Shown here: positions 43,171 to 51,233 of the stretch, one piece after another
How the letters are laid out: each line of letters begins with the position of its first letter
Position numbering within the stretch: the first letter of the stretch is position 1
DNA from: Tenggerimyces sp963762635
GTDB taxonomy: Bacteria; Actinomycetota; Actinomycetes; Propionibacteriales; Actinopolymorphaceae
NCBI GenBank assembly: GCA_963762635.1
Contig: CAVXLQ010000010.1
Coordinates: 124,001-188,000, forward strand
Direction of reading: 5' to 3'
Length of the DNA stretch: 64,000 nt
Program-made: the position numbers and the translations under genes
Notes under the pieces: model-generated
What the model was told of the DNA's origin: nothing
The model's database searches: none
Seen by the model: only the letters and a program-made list of their open reading frames with translations

Positions 43171-44173
43171 GTGACTTACAAGGCTGAATACATCTGGATC
43201 GACGGCACCCAGCCCACCGCGCAGCTTCGGTCGAAGACGAAGGTCTGCCCGACGGCGCCGAGCCGCCCATCTGGGGCTTCGACGGATCGAGCACCAACCA
43301 GGCGCCGGGCGACAAGTCCGACTGCGTCCTGCGTCCGGTGTTCTCCTGCCCGCGACCCGATGCGCGGCGGCGCGCACGTCCTGGTGATGCGCCGAGGTCG
43401 TTGCTCGTCGGACGGTGAGCCGCACCCGACCAACACGCGCGCGGCGCTGCCGCCGATCGCCGAGCAAGTACGCGAAGCACGAGCACGCTGGTTCGGCCTC
43501 GAGCAGGAGTACACGTTCTTCGACGGCCGCCGCTCGGCTGCCCGACAGGCGGCTTCCCGGCGCCGCAGGGCGGCTACTACTGCGGCGTCGGCGCGGACGA
43601 GGTGTTCGGGCGCACGTCGTCGAGGCGCACCTGGAGGACTGCCTGGCGGCTGGGCTGTCGATCTCCGGCATCAACGCCGAGGTCATGCCCGGGCAGTGGG
43701 AGTTCCAGGTCGGGCCGCTGTCGCCGCTCGAGGTCGCCGATCAGCTGTGGATCGCGCGCTGGCTGCTGTACCGGATCGCGGAGGACTTCGGCATCGACCG
43801 CGACGCTCGACCCGAAGCCGGTCAAGGGCGACTGGAACGGCGCGGGCTGCCACACCAACTTCTCGACCAAGGAGATGCGTGAGCGCTACGACGCCGTGCA
43901 TCGCCGCTGCCGAGGCGCTGGGCAAGAACGCCGAGGATGCACATCGCCAACTACGGCGCCGGCATCGAGGAGCGGCTGACCGGGTCACACGAGACGGCGC
44001 CGTACAAGGAGTTCTCGTACGGCGTGTCCGACCGCGGCGCGTCGGTGCGGATCCCGTGGCAGGTGGCGCAGGACCAGAAGGGCTACATCGAGGACCGGCG
44101 GCCGAACGCGAACATGGACCCGTACGTGGTGACGCGGCTGATCATCGACACGGTCTGTAGCGCGGCCGATTAG
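43171..44173 (+). pseudogene. GlnII-type (eukaryote-like) glutamine synthetase, about nine frameshifts in the sequence given
   Basis: From GTG 43171 the sequence of a GSII-type glutamine synthetase (about 335-340 aa) can be followed end to end, but only by switching frames: VTYKAEYIWIDGTQPTAQLRSKTKV; EPPIWGFDGSSTNQAPGDKSDC; DPMRGGAHVLVM; RWFGLEQEYTFFDGR; VVEAHLEDCLAAGLSISGIN with AEVMPGQWEFQVGP; DPKPVKGDWNGAGCHTNFST; then ANYGAGIEERLTGSHETAPY to the end. ATP-, metal- and glutamate-binding motifs are all present. I count about nine single-base shifts, mostly before 43940. Dense indels with undamaged motifs look more like low-quality sequence than decay, but a recent pseudogene is possible. Confidence 0.8.
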
Positions 44174-44223
44174 TCGACGGCCCGCTGTCGGCGCCGCGAC
44201 CCGGCGCGAGTTAGGGTCGCGGC

Positions 44224-44520
44224 GTGGACGAACAGCAGGACGTACCGTTCGACGAGCCGGAGGACGCGTTCGACCTCGACGTCGCTGACGACGTTGCCGA
44301 GGACGAGGCGCCCGAGCCCGTCGCCCCTGCCACGGCGGGGCTGAGCCGCACGTACGAACCGAGCGGCAACGCCGAGGTCGACGACGTCCTCGAGAGCGTC
44401 ACGCAGGTCGCGGACCTTCCGACTGGCGACCACGTCGAGATCTACGAGGACGCCCACCGCCGGCTGCACGAGACGCTGGTGACGGCGGTCGACGAGCAAG
44501 AACGGCAACACGGCGGGTGA
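44224..44520 (+). CDS. Small acidic conserved protein upstream of tlyA
   Basis: A 98-aa protein, acidic in the first half (DEPEDAFDLDVADDVAEDEAPEP) and helical in the second (NAEVDDVLESVTQVADLPTGDHVEIYEDAHRRLHETLVTAV). Similar small proteins of unknown function lie just before tlyA in many actinobacteria (the position of Rv1693 in M. tuberculosis). The stop is 9 bp before the tlyA GTG, so they are probably co-transcribed. No catalytic motif is visible. Confidence 0.85.
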   Translation: MDEQQDVPFDEPEDAFDLDVADDVAEDEAPEPVAPATAGLSRTYEPSGNAEVDDVLESVTQVADLPTGDHVEIYEDAHRRLHETLVTAVDEQERQHGG

Positions 44521-44529
44521 GGCGGCACG

Positions 44530-45318
44530 GTGAGCCGGGTACGGGTGGACGCTGAGCTGGTCCGCCGCGGTCTGGCGCGCTCTCGCGAGCACGCGGCCGA
44601 ACTGGTGGCCGCCGGCCGTGTTCTGATCGCCGGCCGTCCCGCTCTCAAGCCCGCCGCGGCGGTGCCCGATGGCGCTGCCTTGTCCGTCGCCGAGGGAGGC
44701 GTGGGGAGCTACGTGTCGCGCGGCGGCGACAAGCTCGCCGGTGCTTTGGTGGCCTTTCCTTCCCTTGTGGTCACGGGGCGGCGTTGCCTCGATGCCGGGG
44801 CTTCGACCGGCGGGTTCACCGAGGTGCTGCTGTCTCGCGGGGCTTCTGTGGTCGTTGCCGTCGATGTGGGTCACGACCAGCTCGTGCCCGCGCTGCGGGC
44901 CGATCCGCGGGTCGAGGTGTACGAGCGGATGAACGTTCGGGACCTGAACGCCTCGCTGATCGGCGGTCCGGCGGAACTCGTGGTCGCCGATCTGTCGTTC
45001 ATCTCGCTGACGCTCGTAGTGCCGGCGCTGCGAGCTTCCGCGACCGAGGAGGCCGATTTCTTGTTGCTCGTGAAGCCTCAGTTCGAAGTCGGTCGCAAGC
45101 GGATCAGCAAGGGCGGCGTGGTCCGGGACCCTGAGTTGCACGCGGAGTCGATCCGTACGGTCTCCGCTTCGGCTGCCGCTGCGGGGCTCGGAGTGCGGGG
45201 GTTGAGCCGGAGCTCGCTGCCCGGGCCGGCCGGCAACGTCGAGTACTTCCTGTGGCTGGGTGCGGGCGCCGGACCCCTGACCGACGAGCAGCTGCTACGC
45301 GTCACCTCGGAGGCATGA
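44530..45318 (+). CDS. tlyA: TlyA family rRNA 2'-O-methyltransferase/hemolysin-like protein
   Basis: TlyA, 262 aa. An S4 RNA-binding domain occupies residues 1-60 (VRVDAELVRRGLARSREHAAELVAAGRVL). An FtsJ-like SAM-dependent methyltransferase follows: YVSRGGDKLAGAL (the conserved SRGGxKL), CLDAGASTGGFTEVLL (SAM motif I), DLSFISLTLVVPAL and LLLVKPQFEVG. In mycobacteria TlyA methylates 16S and 23S rRNA riboses and governs capreomycin sensitivity. Start is GTG 44530. The nadK GTG follows directly after its stop, so the pair is coupled. Confidence 0.95.
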   Translation: MSRVRVDAELVRRGLARSREHAAELVAAGRVLIAGRPALKPAAAVPDGAALSVAEGGVGSYVSRGGDKLAGALVAFPSLVVTGRRCLDAGASTGGFTEVLLSRGASVVVAVDVGHDQLVPALRADPRVEVYERMNVRDLNASLIGGPAELVVADLSFISLTLVVPALRASATEEADFLLLVKPQFEVGRKRISKGGVVRDPELHAESIRTVSASAAAAGLGVRGLSRSSLPGPAGNVEYFLWLGAGAGPLTDEQLLRVTSEA

Positions 45319-46275
45319 GTGAGTACTGCGGGCCCTGATCGGCGCGTTCTGCTGGTCGTTCACACCGGCCGTCCCGGCGCCGTGCACCTGGCGCGTGAAG
45401 CGGCGGCGCGGCTCGGTCGCGCGGGCGTCGGCGTGTGTGTGCTGGACCCCGACTTCGCCGACCTCGCGATCGACGGGGCTGGGGCGGTCGCGGCGACCGA
45501 GTCGGCCGCGAACAGGTGCGAGATCGTCATGGTGCTCGGCGGCGACGGCACGATCCTGCGGGGCGCGGAGATGGCGCGGGGCTCCGACGTACCGCTGCTC
45601 GGGGTGAACCTCGGGCACGTGGGCTTCCTGGCCGAGTCCGAGCGCGACGATCTCGACGTCACGATCGACCATGTGGTGCACCACAAGTACACGGTCGAGG
45701 AACGGATGACGATCGACGTCGCCGTCACGCTCGATGGGAACGTGGTCAGCCGGCAGTGGGCTCTGAACGAGGCCAGCGTGGAGAAGTCCTCGCGGGAACG
45801 GATGCTCGAGGTCGTCGTCGAGATCGACGGCCGGCCGCTGTCCTCGTGGGGTGGGGACGGGATCGTGGCGGCTACTCCTACGGGGTCGACCGCCTATGCG
45901 TTCTCCGCTGGTGGGCCGATCGTTTGGCCTTCTGTGGAAGCCTTGTTGGTCGTTCCGTTGTCGGCGCACGCCTTGTTCGCGCGGCCTTTGGTGGTGGCTC
46001 CGTCTTCGGTGATCGCTGTCGAGCTGCAGCACCGGAACCCTGGGCCTGGCGTGTTGTGGTGCGACGGTCGGCGTACGGAGGATCTCGCGCCCGGGTCGCG
46101 GGTCGAGGTGCGGCGCGGGACCAAGCCGGTGCGGCTGGCGCGGCTGCACCTGGGACCTTTCACCGACCGGCTGGTGGCGAAGTTCGACCTGCCTGTGGAG
46201 GGTTGGCGGGGTCGGCGGAACGTGTCGGAGGCTGTGGGTCGGGCCGCTGCCAACCAGCGGGTTTCCGGGATCTAG
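45319..46275 (+). CDS. nadK: NAD kinase
   Basis: ATP- or polyphosphate-dependent NAD kinase (PpnK/NadK), 318 aa, making NADP. GGDGTILRGAEMARGSDVPLLGVNLGHVGFL (GGDGT at about residues 74-78) and the NE/D motif (WALNEASVEKSSRERMLEVVVEID) are intact, as is GGDGIVAATPTGSTAYAFSAGGPIV. It starts at GTG right after the tlyA stop. In most actinobacteria recN follows nadK; here recN is 3 kb to the left on the other strand. Confidence 0.96.
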   Translation: MSTAGPDRRVLLVVHTGRPGAVHLAREAAARLGRAGVGVCVLDPDFADLAIDGAGAVAATESAANRCEIVMVLGGDGTILRGAEMARGSDVPLLGVNLGHVGFLAESERDDLDVTIDHVVHHKYTVEERMTIDVAVTLDGNVVSRQWALNEASVEKSSRERMLEVVVEIDGRPLSSWGGDGIVAATPTGSTAYAFSAGGPIVWPSVEALLVVPLSAHALFARPLVVAPSSVIAVELQHRNPGPGVLWCDGRRTEDLAPGSRVEVRRGTKPVRLARLHLGPFTDRLVAKFDLPVEGWRGRRNVSEAVGRAAANQRVSGI

Positions 46276-46284
46276 GGCGCTTTT

Positions 46285-46320
46285 CTGTCCACAGCCGCGC
46301 TTCTTTAGCTGTTGTCCACA
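46285..46320 (+). promoter_or_regulatory. Two DnaA-box-like nonamers upstream of the SSB-like gene
   Basis: TTGTCCACA (46312-46320) equals the actinobacterial DnaA box consensus, and CTGTCCACA (46285-46293) differs at one base. Both face the same way, 27 bp apart, in the 136-bp gap between nadK and the SSB-like gene. They may allow DnaA-dependent control of the downstream gene. A chance origin for one nonamer is possible, less so for two. Confidence 0.4.
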
Positions 46321-46411
46321 GATCCGGTTTCGCTTGCCTGCGTGGGGGTTGCGGCGCGGGAGAGTGGTCGCCTTGCACCCGCTAGTTCTCGACGGATGAA
46401 GGTGACCTGTG

Positions 46412-46763
46412 ATGAGCGCCGAGCTGAGCCCTCTCGACGACAAGAACGAAGTGACGCTGGTCGGCAAGGTGTCCGCCACGCCGCAGTTGCGCCAGCTCCC
46501 GAGCGGTGACTCGCTCGTCTCGGTGCGCGTGGTCGTGAAGCGCAAAGGCCCACGACCACGGCCGAACTCGCCGACCATCGACACCATCGACTGCGGCGCC
46601 TGGACCGGCCGCGCCAAGAAGACCCTGGAGCGCTTCCAACCCGGCGACGTCGTGGAGGTAGACAGGCTCCCTCCGCCGCCGCTTCCAACGCATAGACGGC
46701 GGCGCCATCAGCCGCTACGAAGTGGAGGTGTCAGGAGCCAAGCGCCTCGGCAAGGCCGCCTAG
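46412..46763 (+). CDS. SSB-like single-stranded DNA-binding protein, short form with a 1-nt frameshift
   Basis: OB-fold protein related to SSB: KNEVTLVGKVSATPQLRQLPSGDSLVSVRVVVKRK at about residues 11-45, DTIDCGAWTGRAKKTLERFQPGDVVEVD near 60-87. There the frame is lost after codon 87 (RLPPPPL..), but another frame continues GSLRRRFQRIDGGAISRYEV and ends GAKRLGKAA with a TAG at 46761-46763. Removing one base near 46655 yields a 116-aa protein, so I infer a 1-nt insertion. It lacks the acidic C-terminal tail of replicative SSB and is probably a paralogue. The uncorrected frame runs on to 46843 into the VNTR. Confidence 0.78.
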
Positions 46764-46767
46764 CCCA

Positions 46768-47235
46768 GGGTCGAGCCACGCAGTCGCAGTCGTGCAGAAC
46801 CAGCGGCGGCTCGAGCACCGAGCCGAGGTCCCGCCCGGCCTGATGGGTGGGATGGCTGCCCAGCAGCTGCCAGCCGACACCGACGGGTCGAGCCACGCAG
46901 TCGCAGTCGTGCAGAACCAGCGGCGGCTCGAGCACCGAGCCGAGGCCCTGCCCGGCCCCTGATGGGTGGGATGGCTGCCCAGCAGCTGCCAGCCGACACC
47001 GACGGGTCGAGCCACGCAGTCGCAGTCGTGCAGAACCAGCGGCGGCTCGAGCACCGAGCCGAGGCCCTGCCCGGCCCCTGATGGGTGGGATGGCTGCCCA
47101 GCAGCTGCCAGCCGACACCGACGGGCGAGCCAGGCAGTCGCAGTCGTGCAGAACCGCGGCGGCTCGAGCACACGAGCCGAGGCCCTGCCCGGCCCGATGG
47201 GTGGGATGGCCGCCTCGCCGCTGCCAGCCGAACCC
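46768..47235. repeat. Tandem repeat (VNTR) of four ~119-bp units
   Basis: Units begin with GGGTCGAGCCACGCAG at 46768, 46885 and 47004, and degenerate GGGCGAGCCAGGCAG at 47123 (periods 117, 119, 119). Each unit contains AGTCGCAGTCGTGCAGAACC, GGCGGCTCGAGCACCGAGCC and GATGGGTGGGATGGCTGCCC. The middle copies are nearly identical and the last is most diverged. The array begins five bases after the restored SSB-like stop. Open frames on both strands here are repeat artefacts. The following 47236-47379 stretch is GC-rich with no gene seen. Confidence 0.9.
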
Positions 47236-47379
47236 CGACCCGGCGTCAGCCGGGCCACCGCCTCGCCCTCGCCACACGAAGGCCCCGACCGGCGCGGCCG
47301 GGCCACCGGCTCGGCCGCGCCCTCGCCCTCGCTCAGCGATGCTGCCGATGGGCCCACTTCACCCACCCAACCGGGCTGG

Positions 47380-48663
47380 TTAGCTGTCCGCCTCGTCGTG
47401 GAAGGCGCGCATGACGAAGCCGGTCCGCGGCTTGGGCCCGAAGGACGTGGACTTGCGGGGCATGCGGCCGCCGCTCTGGGCGACCCGTTGGACCGTGGCG
47501 ACGTCCACCGGGTTGACCAGGATCGCTACGCCGCCGCCGCGGTGGGCTGCTCGGAGGGCGGAGGGTTCGTCGTGGGCGTAGCCGACCTGGGCGTCGTCCA
47601 GGCCGAGCCGTCGTTCCAGCGCGAGCCGGAGGACCTCGATGTCGAGCTCCGGCTCGGGCCCGCCGTTCGCACCGCCGCGCAGCAGGACCCACGAGGAGCC
47701 GTCGGTGCAGAGGAAGCCGTGCTCGTGCCCACCGCATGCGGCCAGCGCGGCCCGGGCGGCGGCCGCGTCGGAGCCGAAGTCCACAGGGGTGAAATCGACC
47801 GACAGCGCTGACACCGCCTTGTCCAGCGGCAGCCCCGCCACGGTGCGGTGGATCGCGCTCACCCGCAGCGGGTAGGCGGTCTGGTCGACGAGCATCGCCA
47901 GCCCGGCGTCCCAGGGCCCTGGCCCGGCGCCGGCCTTCCGGTACTCGTCCCGCAGCTTCCGGTACGTCGCGTACCGGTGGTGCCCGTCCGCGATCAACGC
48001 CTGCCTGGGCAACAGGTCGGCCGCGATCGCGGCCAGCGAGTCCGGCGCGGTCACGGGCCAGAGCCGATGCTCGATGCCATCGGAAGTTTCGGCCGCGAAC
48101 AGTGGCTCGCCGGCAGCGGTCAGCTCAACCACCTCGCTGGCCGGGCCGCCGCCGTCGTAGACGAGCAGGATCGGCTCGAGGTTCGCCTCGCACGCCTGCA
48201 TCAGCGCCAGCCGGTCGGCCACCGGGCCTGGCTGCACATCCTCGTGCGGGAGGACGATCCGCTCCTCGGGCTCGCGCAGACCGAGCGCGCCGATCAGCCC
48301 GCGCTGGCGGACAGCGCCGGCTTGCTCGTACACGTAGAGCCCCGGCCGTTCGTCCGTCGTCAGCACGCCGTCGCGCCGCCAGCCGCGGAAAGTCGTGCCC
48401 GCTTGCCGGTACCGACCTGTCTGATCTAGGCCAGCGCCGGGGTTGGTGTCGCGTGGGAGGATGAGACGGACCACGTTGTGCGGTGCTTTGGCTCGCAATG
48501 CCGCGACTGTCTCAGCGTCGAGCATGTCGTACGGAGGCGAGGTCACGGCGGCCAGATCGCCGACCCGGTCAGCGGCGAACCGCAGGCCGCGGAACGGGTC
48601 GAGAACCAAGCCACGCGGTCCGGAGTCGGCTCGAGCAGCGGCGTCGGTCGTGGAACTGGTCAC
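47380..48663 (-). CDS. DUF1015 family protein
   Basis: A 427-aa protein of the widespread DUF1015 family. Diagnostic stretches: PFRGLRFAADRVGDLAAVTSPPYDMLD at about residues 23-49 (the family's PYDVI/PPYD motif), NVVRLILPRD, RRDGVL..PGLYVYEQ, and IADGHHRYATYRKLRDEY near residue 225. The conserved His/Asp residues of DGHHRY suggest an enzyme, but I know no proven activity for this branch. The GTG start at 48663 is only 13 bp from the divergent TPR gene start. Confidence 0.9.
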   Translation of the reverse strand: MTSSTTDAAARADSGPRGLVLDPFRGLRFAADRVGDLAAVTSPPYDMLDAETVAALRAKAPHNVVRLILPRDTNPGAGLDQTGRYRQAGTTFRGWRRDGVLTTDERPGLYVYEQAGAVRQRGLIGALGLREPEERIVLPHEDVQPGPVADRLALMQACEANLEPILLVYDGGGPASEVVELTAAGEPLFAAETSDGIEHRLWPVTAPDSLAAIAADLLPRQALIADGHHRYATYRKLRDEYRKAGAGPGPWDAGLAMLVDQTAYPLRVSAIHRTVAGLPLDKAVSALSVDFTPVDFGSDAAAARAALAACGGHEHGFLCTDGSSWVLLRGGANGGPEPELDIEVLRLALERRLGLDDAQVGYAHDEPSALRAAHRGGGVAILVNPVDVATVQRVAQSGGRMPRKSTSFGPKPRTGFVMRAFHDEADS

Positions 48664-48676
48664 GAGGGGAGCCTAG

Positions 48677-49105
48677 GTGGAGCAGCAGCGGACCGGCACC
48701 GGAAGCCCCAGCACCGGCCAGCCGGGTGGCGACGTCTACGACTGGTACCGGCGCGGGTTGGACTTACTGTCCCGCGGCGAGGCGGCCGCGGCCGCCCAGG
48801 TCCTGGCGCATGCTCGCGCGGCCGAGCCGGCCTCGCACTCCATCCGTGAGGCGCTCGCCCGAGCGCTGTTCAACTGCCGGCAGTTCGCCGAGTCGGCGCA
48901 GACCTTCGAGGGCCTCGTCGAGGAGAACCCGGCCGACGACTACGCGCACTTCGGACTCGGCCTCGCGCTGAGCCGGATGGGCCACCACCAGACCGCGGTC
49001 GGGCATCTGGCCATCGCGGCGGCGATGCGACCCGGCGCGAAGCCGTACTCGACCGCGCTTCGCCAGGTGCGCGCGACGCTCAAGGCCCGCGAGGCAGCCG
49101 AGTGA
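48677..49105 (+). CDS. Small tetratricopeptide repeat protein
   Basis: A 142-aa cytoplasmic protein composed of about three TPR-like helical hairpins: DWYRRGLDLLSRGEAAAAAQVLAHARAAEP, SIREALARALFNCRQFAESAQTFEGLVEENP, and DYAHFGLGLALSRMGHHQTAVGHLAIAAAMRPG. TPRs mediate protein contacts; the partner is unknown. The stop overlaps the GTG of the HAD-IIA gene by 4 bp, so the two are coupled and may act together. The start GTG is 13 bp from the divergent DUF1015 start. Confidence 0.88.
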   Translation: MEQQRTGTGSPSTGQPGGDVYDWYRRGLDLLSRGEAAAAAQVLAHARAAEPASHSIREALARALFNCRQFAESAQTFEGLVEENPADDYAHFGLGLALSRMGHHQTAVGHLAIAAAMRPGAKPYSTALRQVRATLKAREAAE

Positions 49106-50103
49106 CTTCGTTGCAAGGGGCGGACCGGCCGCTCGCCGAGGTGTACGACGTCGCGTTGTTCGACCTCGACGGGGTGGTCTACCTCGGACCATCGGCGGTG
49201 CCGGGCGCGCCGGAGCACATGGCGGAGCTGCGTTCGCGTTCGGTGCGGATCCTGTACGTGACGAACAACGCCTCGCGCCCGCCGGAGGCCGTGGTCGAGC
49301 ATCTGGATCGGCTCGGCATCCCCTCGGTCGTCGAGGACGTCGTGACCTCGGCGCAGGCCGCGGCCGGCATGGTCGCCGAGCGGGTGCCGAAGGGGTCGTC
49401 GGTGCTCGTCGTCGGCGGCGAGGGTCTGAACGTGGCCCTGCGTGAACGCGGGCTGGTGCCGGTGGCGAAGGCCACGGATGCGCCGGTGGCTGTCGTGCAG
49501 GGGTTCCATCCCGACCTCAGCTGGCGGCAGCTCGCCGAGGGCGCGTACGCGCTGGCGACCGGCATCCCGTGGGTGGCGTCGAACGCCGACCTCACGCTGC
49601 CGACTGAGGGCGGCGTCGCGCCCGGCAACGGAGCGTTGATCGAGACCCTGCGCATCGCGACAGGCCGGAGCCCGATGGTGGCGGGCAAGCCCGAGCCGCC
49701 GCTGTTCTTCGAAGCGCTGGCCCGGTCCGGCGGCTCGCGACCGCTGGTGGTCGGCGACCGGCTGGACACCGACATCGAGGGCGCGAACGCGTCGGACATG
49801 CCGAGCCTGCTCGTGCTCACCGGCGTGACGGACCTGGCTCTGCTGGTGACAGCGCCGGAGAAGCAGCGGCCGACGTACGTCTCGGCCGACCTGGGCGGGC
49901 TGTTCGTCGCGCACCCGGCGCCCTCGGTCGAGGGATCCGTGGCACGGTGCGGTGGCTGGGAGGCAGCGGTCGAGGACAAGGCCGTACGGCTGTCCGGCTC
50001 GGGCGACCGGATGGACGGCGCCCGCGCGCTGCTGGCGGCCGCTTGGTCCGTGCCCGAGCCGGCCGACCTCGACGTCGCGGCGGCGCTGGCTCAGCTCGGC
50101 TAG
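49102..50103 (+). CDS. HAD-IIA family phosphatase (NagD/phosphoglycolate-phosphatase-like)
   Basis: HAD hydrolase of 333 aa with a C2 cap. Motif I is LFDLDGVVYLGPSAVPGAPEHM (nucleophile Asp about residue 17), motif II Thr in YVTNNASRPPEAV, motif III Lys in AGKPEPPLFFEAL, motif IV VVGDRLDTDIEGAN. The cap (about residues 90-190) contains the NPD/SNAD-type segment WVASNADLTLPTEGG. The C-terminal 80 residues extend beyond the usual domain. Members dephosphorylate small metabolites such as phosphoglycolate or nucleotides. It lies next to tlyA–nadK in many actinobacteria; here it is coupled to a TPR gene. Confidence 0.93.
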   Translation: MTSLQGADRPLAEVYDVALFDLDGVVYLGPSAVPGAPEHMAELRSRSVRILYVTNNASRPPEAVVEHLDRLGIPSVVEDVVTSAQAAAGMVAERVPKGSSVLVVGGEGLNVALRERGLVPVAKATDAPVAVVQGFHPDLSWRQLAEGAYALATGIPWVASNADLTLPTEGGVAPGNGALIETLRIATGRSPMVAGKPEPPLFFEALARSGGSRPLVVGDRLDTDIEGANASDMPSLLVLTGVTDLALLVTAPEKQRPTYVSADLGGLFVAHPAPSVEGSVARCGGWEAAVEDKAVRLSGSGDRMDGARALLAAAWSVPEPADLDVAAALAQLG

Positions 50104-51233
50104 TTGACCTTGCGCAACAGGAAGATCCGGGGCTGCGGGCCCTTCTGGTAGACGCTGAGCGAGCTCTCCTGGCGCCAGGACTTGGCGTCCTCGAGGCAGC
50201 GTTCGAGCAGCTTGATCTCGTGCGTGAGGACCGCGAACCGCGCGTTCGGCGCGGCGACGTCGGCGGCTCGGTCGAGGAGCAGCGGGTAGAGCTCGTCGTT
50301 CGTGGCGTGGTCGCCGACGAGTCCGCCCCAGGGCGGGTCGGCGAGCAGCAGGTCGAACGGGCCGTACTGCGCCCACCCGTCGTCGGCGAGATCTTCCTCG
50401 ATCAGCTGGACGCGGTCGCGGAGGCCGGCGGCCTGCAGGTTCGCGGTGCAGTCGGCGATCGCCGCCTTGTCGTTGTCGACGCCGAGCGCGAACTTGGCGG
50501 GAGCGACCTGGAGACGTTCGATCAACAGCGTGCCGGAGCCACACATCAGGTTGGCAACGCGGTCGCCCGGCCGCGGCTTGACGGCTCGGACAATGGCAGC
50601 CGCGATGGTGGCGTTGACGGCGCCGGGGAAGTCCCGTACCCGCCAGGTCCGTTGCGAAAGCGGTCGGGTGGAGAGGCGGACGAGGACGTCCCAGCCCTCT
50701 CTGATCACGGCGGAGGGACGGAACCGGAGGACGACATCGCCGTCGGCCTCGTCGTACGCGAGCCCGGTCTCATTGGCGAGTAGCTCAGCGAGCCGCTGGA
50801 ACGTCGGCGAATCGTGGCCGGCCGCATCGAAGCGGAACGACCTCGGCGGCGCGGCCCGATTGAGCTTCTCGACGATGCCCACGGTCCGAGCGATCGTGCC
50901 GAGGTGGTCGGGGCTGGTGAGCGAACGGGGTCGCGGAACGGGGAACGTGAGGACGGCGAACGGAGCCACCACCGTGCGGAGATTGAGCAGCCGGCCCCAG
51001 GCGTCCGGGTACTCGATCCAGACAGCGTCATCCCGCCCAGGCACGACCTTGACGTCGCGAAGGGTGGGAAGGAGCTCACGCACCTCGGACTCGACGGACT
51101 GCTTCAACCCAGGCAGAAAAGCGAGCTCGATCCGCCGCGTGGGAGTAGCAGCCCGAACAGACCGCTCCCCCACCCGCGTCTGAGGACGCCGAACGGGCGG
51201 AGCAGCGGTCTTGCTCTTGCTGCGTCGTCTCAT
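50100..51233 (-). CDS. THUMP/UPF0020-type RNA methyltransferase
   Basis: SAM-dependent RNA methyltransferase of 377 aa. An N-terminal ferredoxin-like/THUMP part (ELAFLPGLKQSVESEVRELLP, about residues 36-56) precedes the Rossmann methyltransferase: PGDRVANLMCGSGTLLIERL (motif I near 222-241), ALGVDNDKAAIADC (motif II) and LLLADPPWGGLVGD (motif IV, DPPW). The DPPW tetrad implies exocyclic N-methylation of a base such as guanine-N2 in tRNA or 23S rRNA. Its start overlaps the stop of the large TPR gene downstream of the rRNA operon, so the two are coupled. Confidence 0.88.
   Translation of the reverse strand: MRRRSKSKTAAPPVRRPQTRVGERSVRAATPTRRIELAFLPGLKQSVESEVRELLPTLRDVKVVPGRDDAVWIEYPDAWGRLLNLRTVVAPFAVLTFPVPRPRSLTSPDHLGTIARTVGIVEKLNRAAPPRSFRFDAAGHDSPTFQRLAELLANETGLAYDEADGDVVLRFRPSAVIREGWDVLVRLSTRPLSQRTWRVRDFPGAVNATIAAAIVRAVKPRPGDRVANLMCGSGTLLIERLQVAPAKFALGVDNDKAAIADCTANLQAAGLRDRVQLIEEDLADDGWAQYGPFDLLLADPPWGGLVGDHATNDELYPLLLDRAADVAAPNARFAVLTHEIKLLERCLEDAKSWRQESSLSVYQKGPQPRIFLLRKVN

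Noticed and set aside
43415..43882. A 155-codon frame in the glutamine synthetase region as a separate gene
   Set aside because: Its middle (HVVEAHLEDCLAAG…AEDFGID) is one segment of the frameshifted glutamine synthetase; the rest is out-of-frame sequence.
46768..47235. CRISPR-like array
   Set aside because: Units are contiguous tandem repeats with no distinct spacers, far longer than CRISPR repeats, and no cas genes are nearby.
46708..47366. Several long minus-strand frames with repeated peptides in the VNTR
   Set aside because: They are translations of the 119-bp tandem repeat in different frames, with no start signals or family resemblance.
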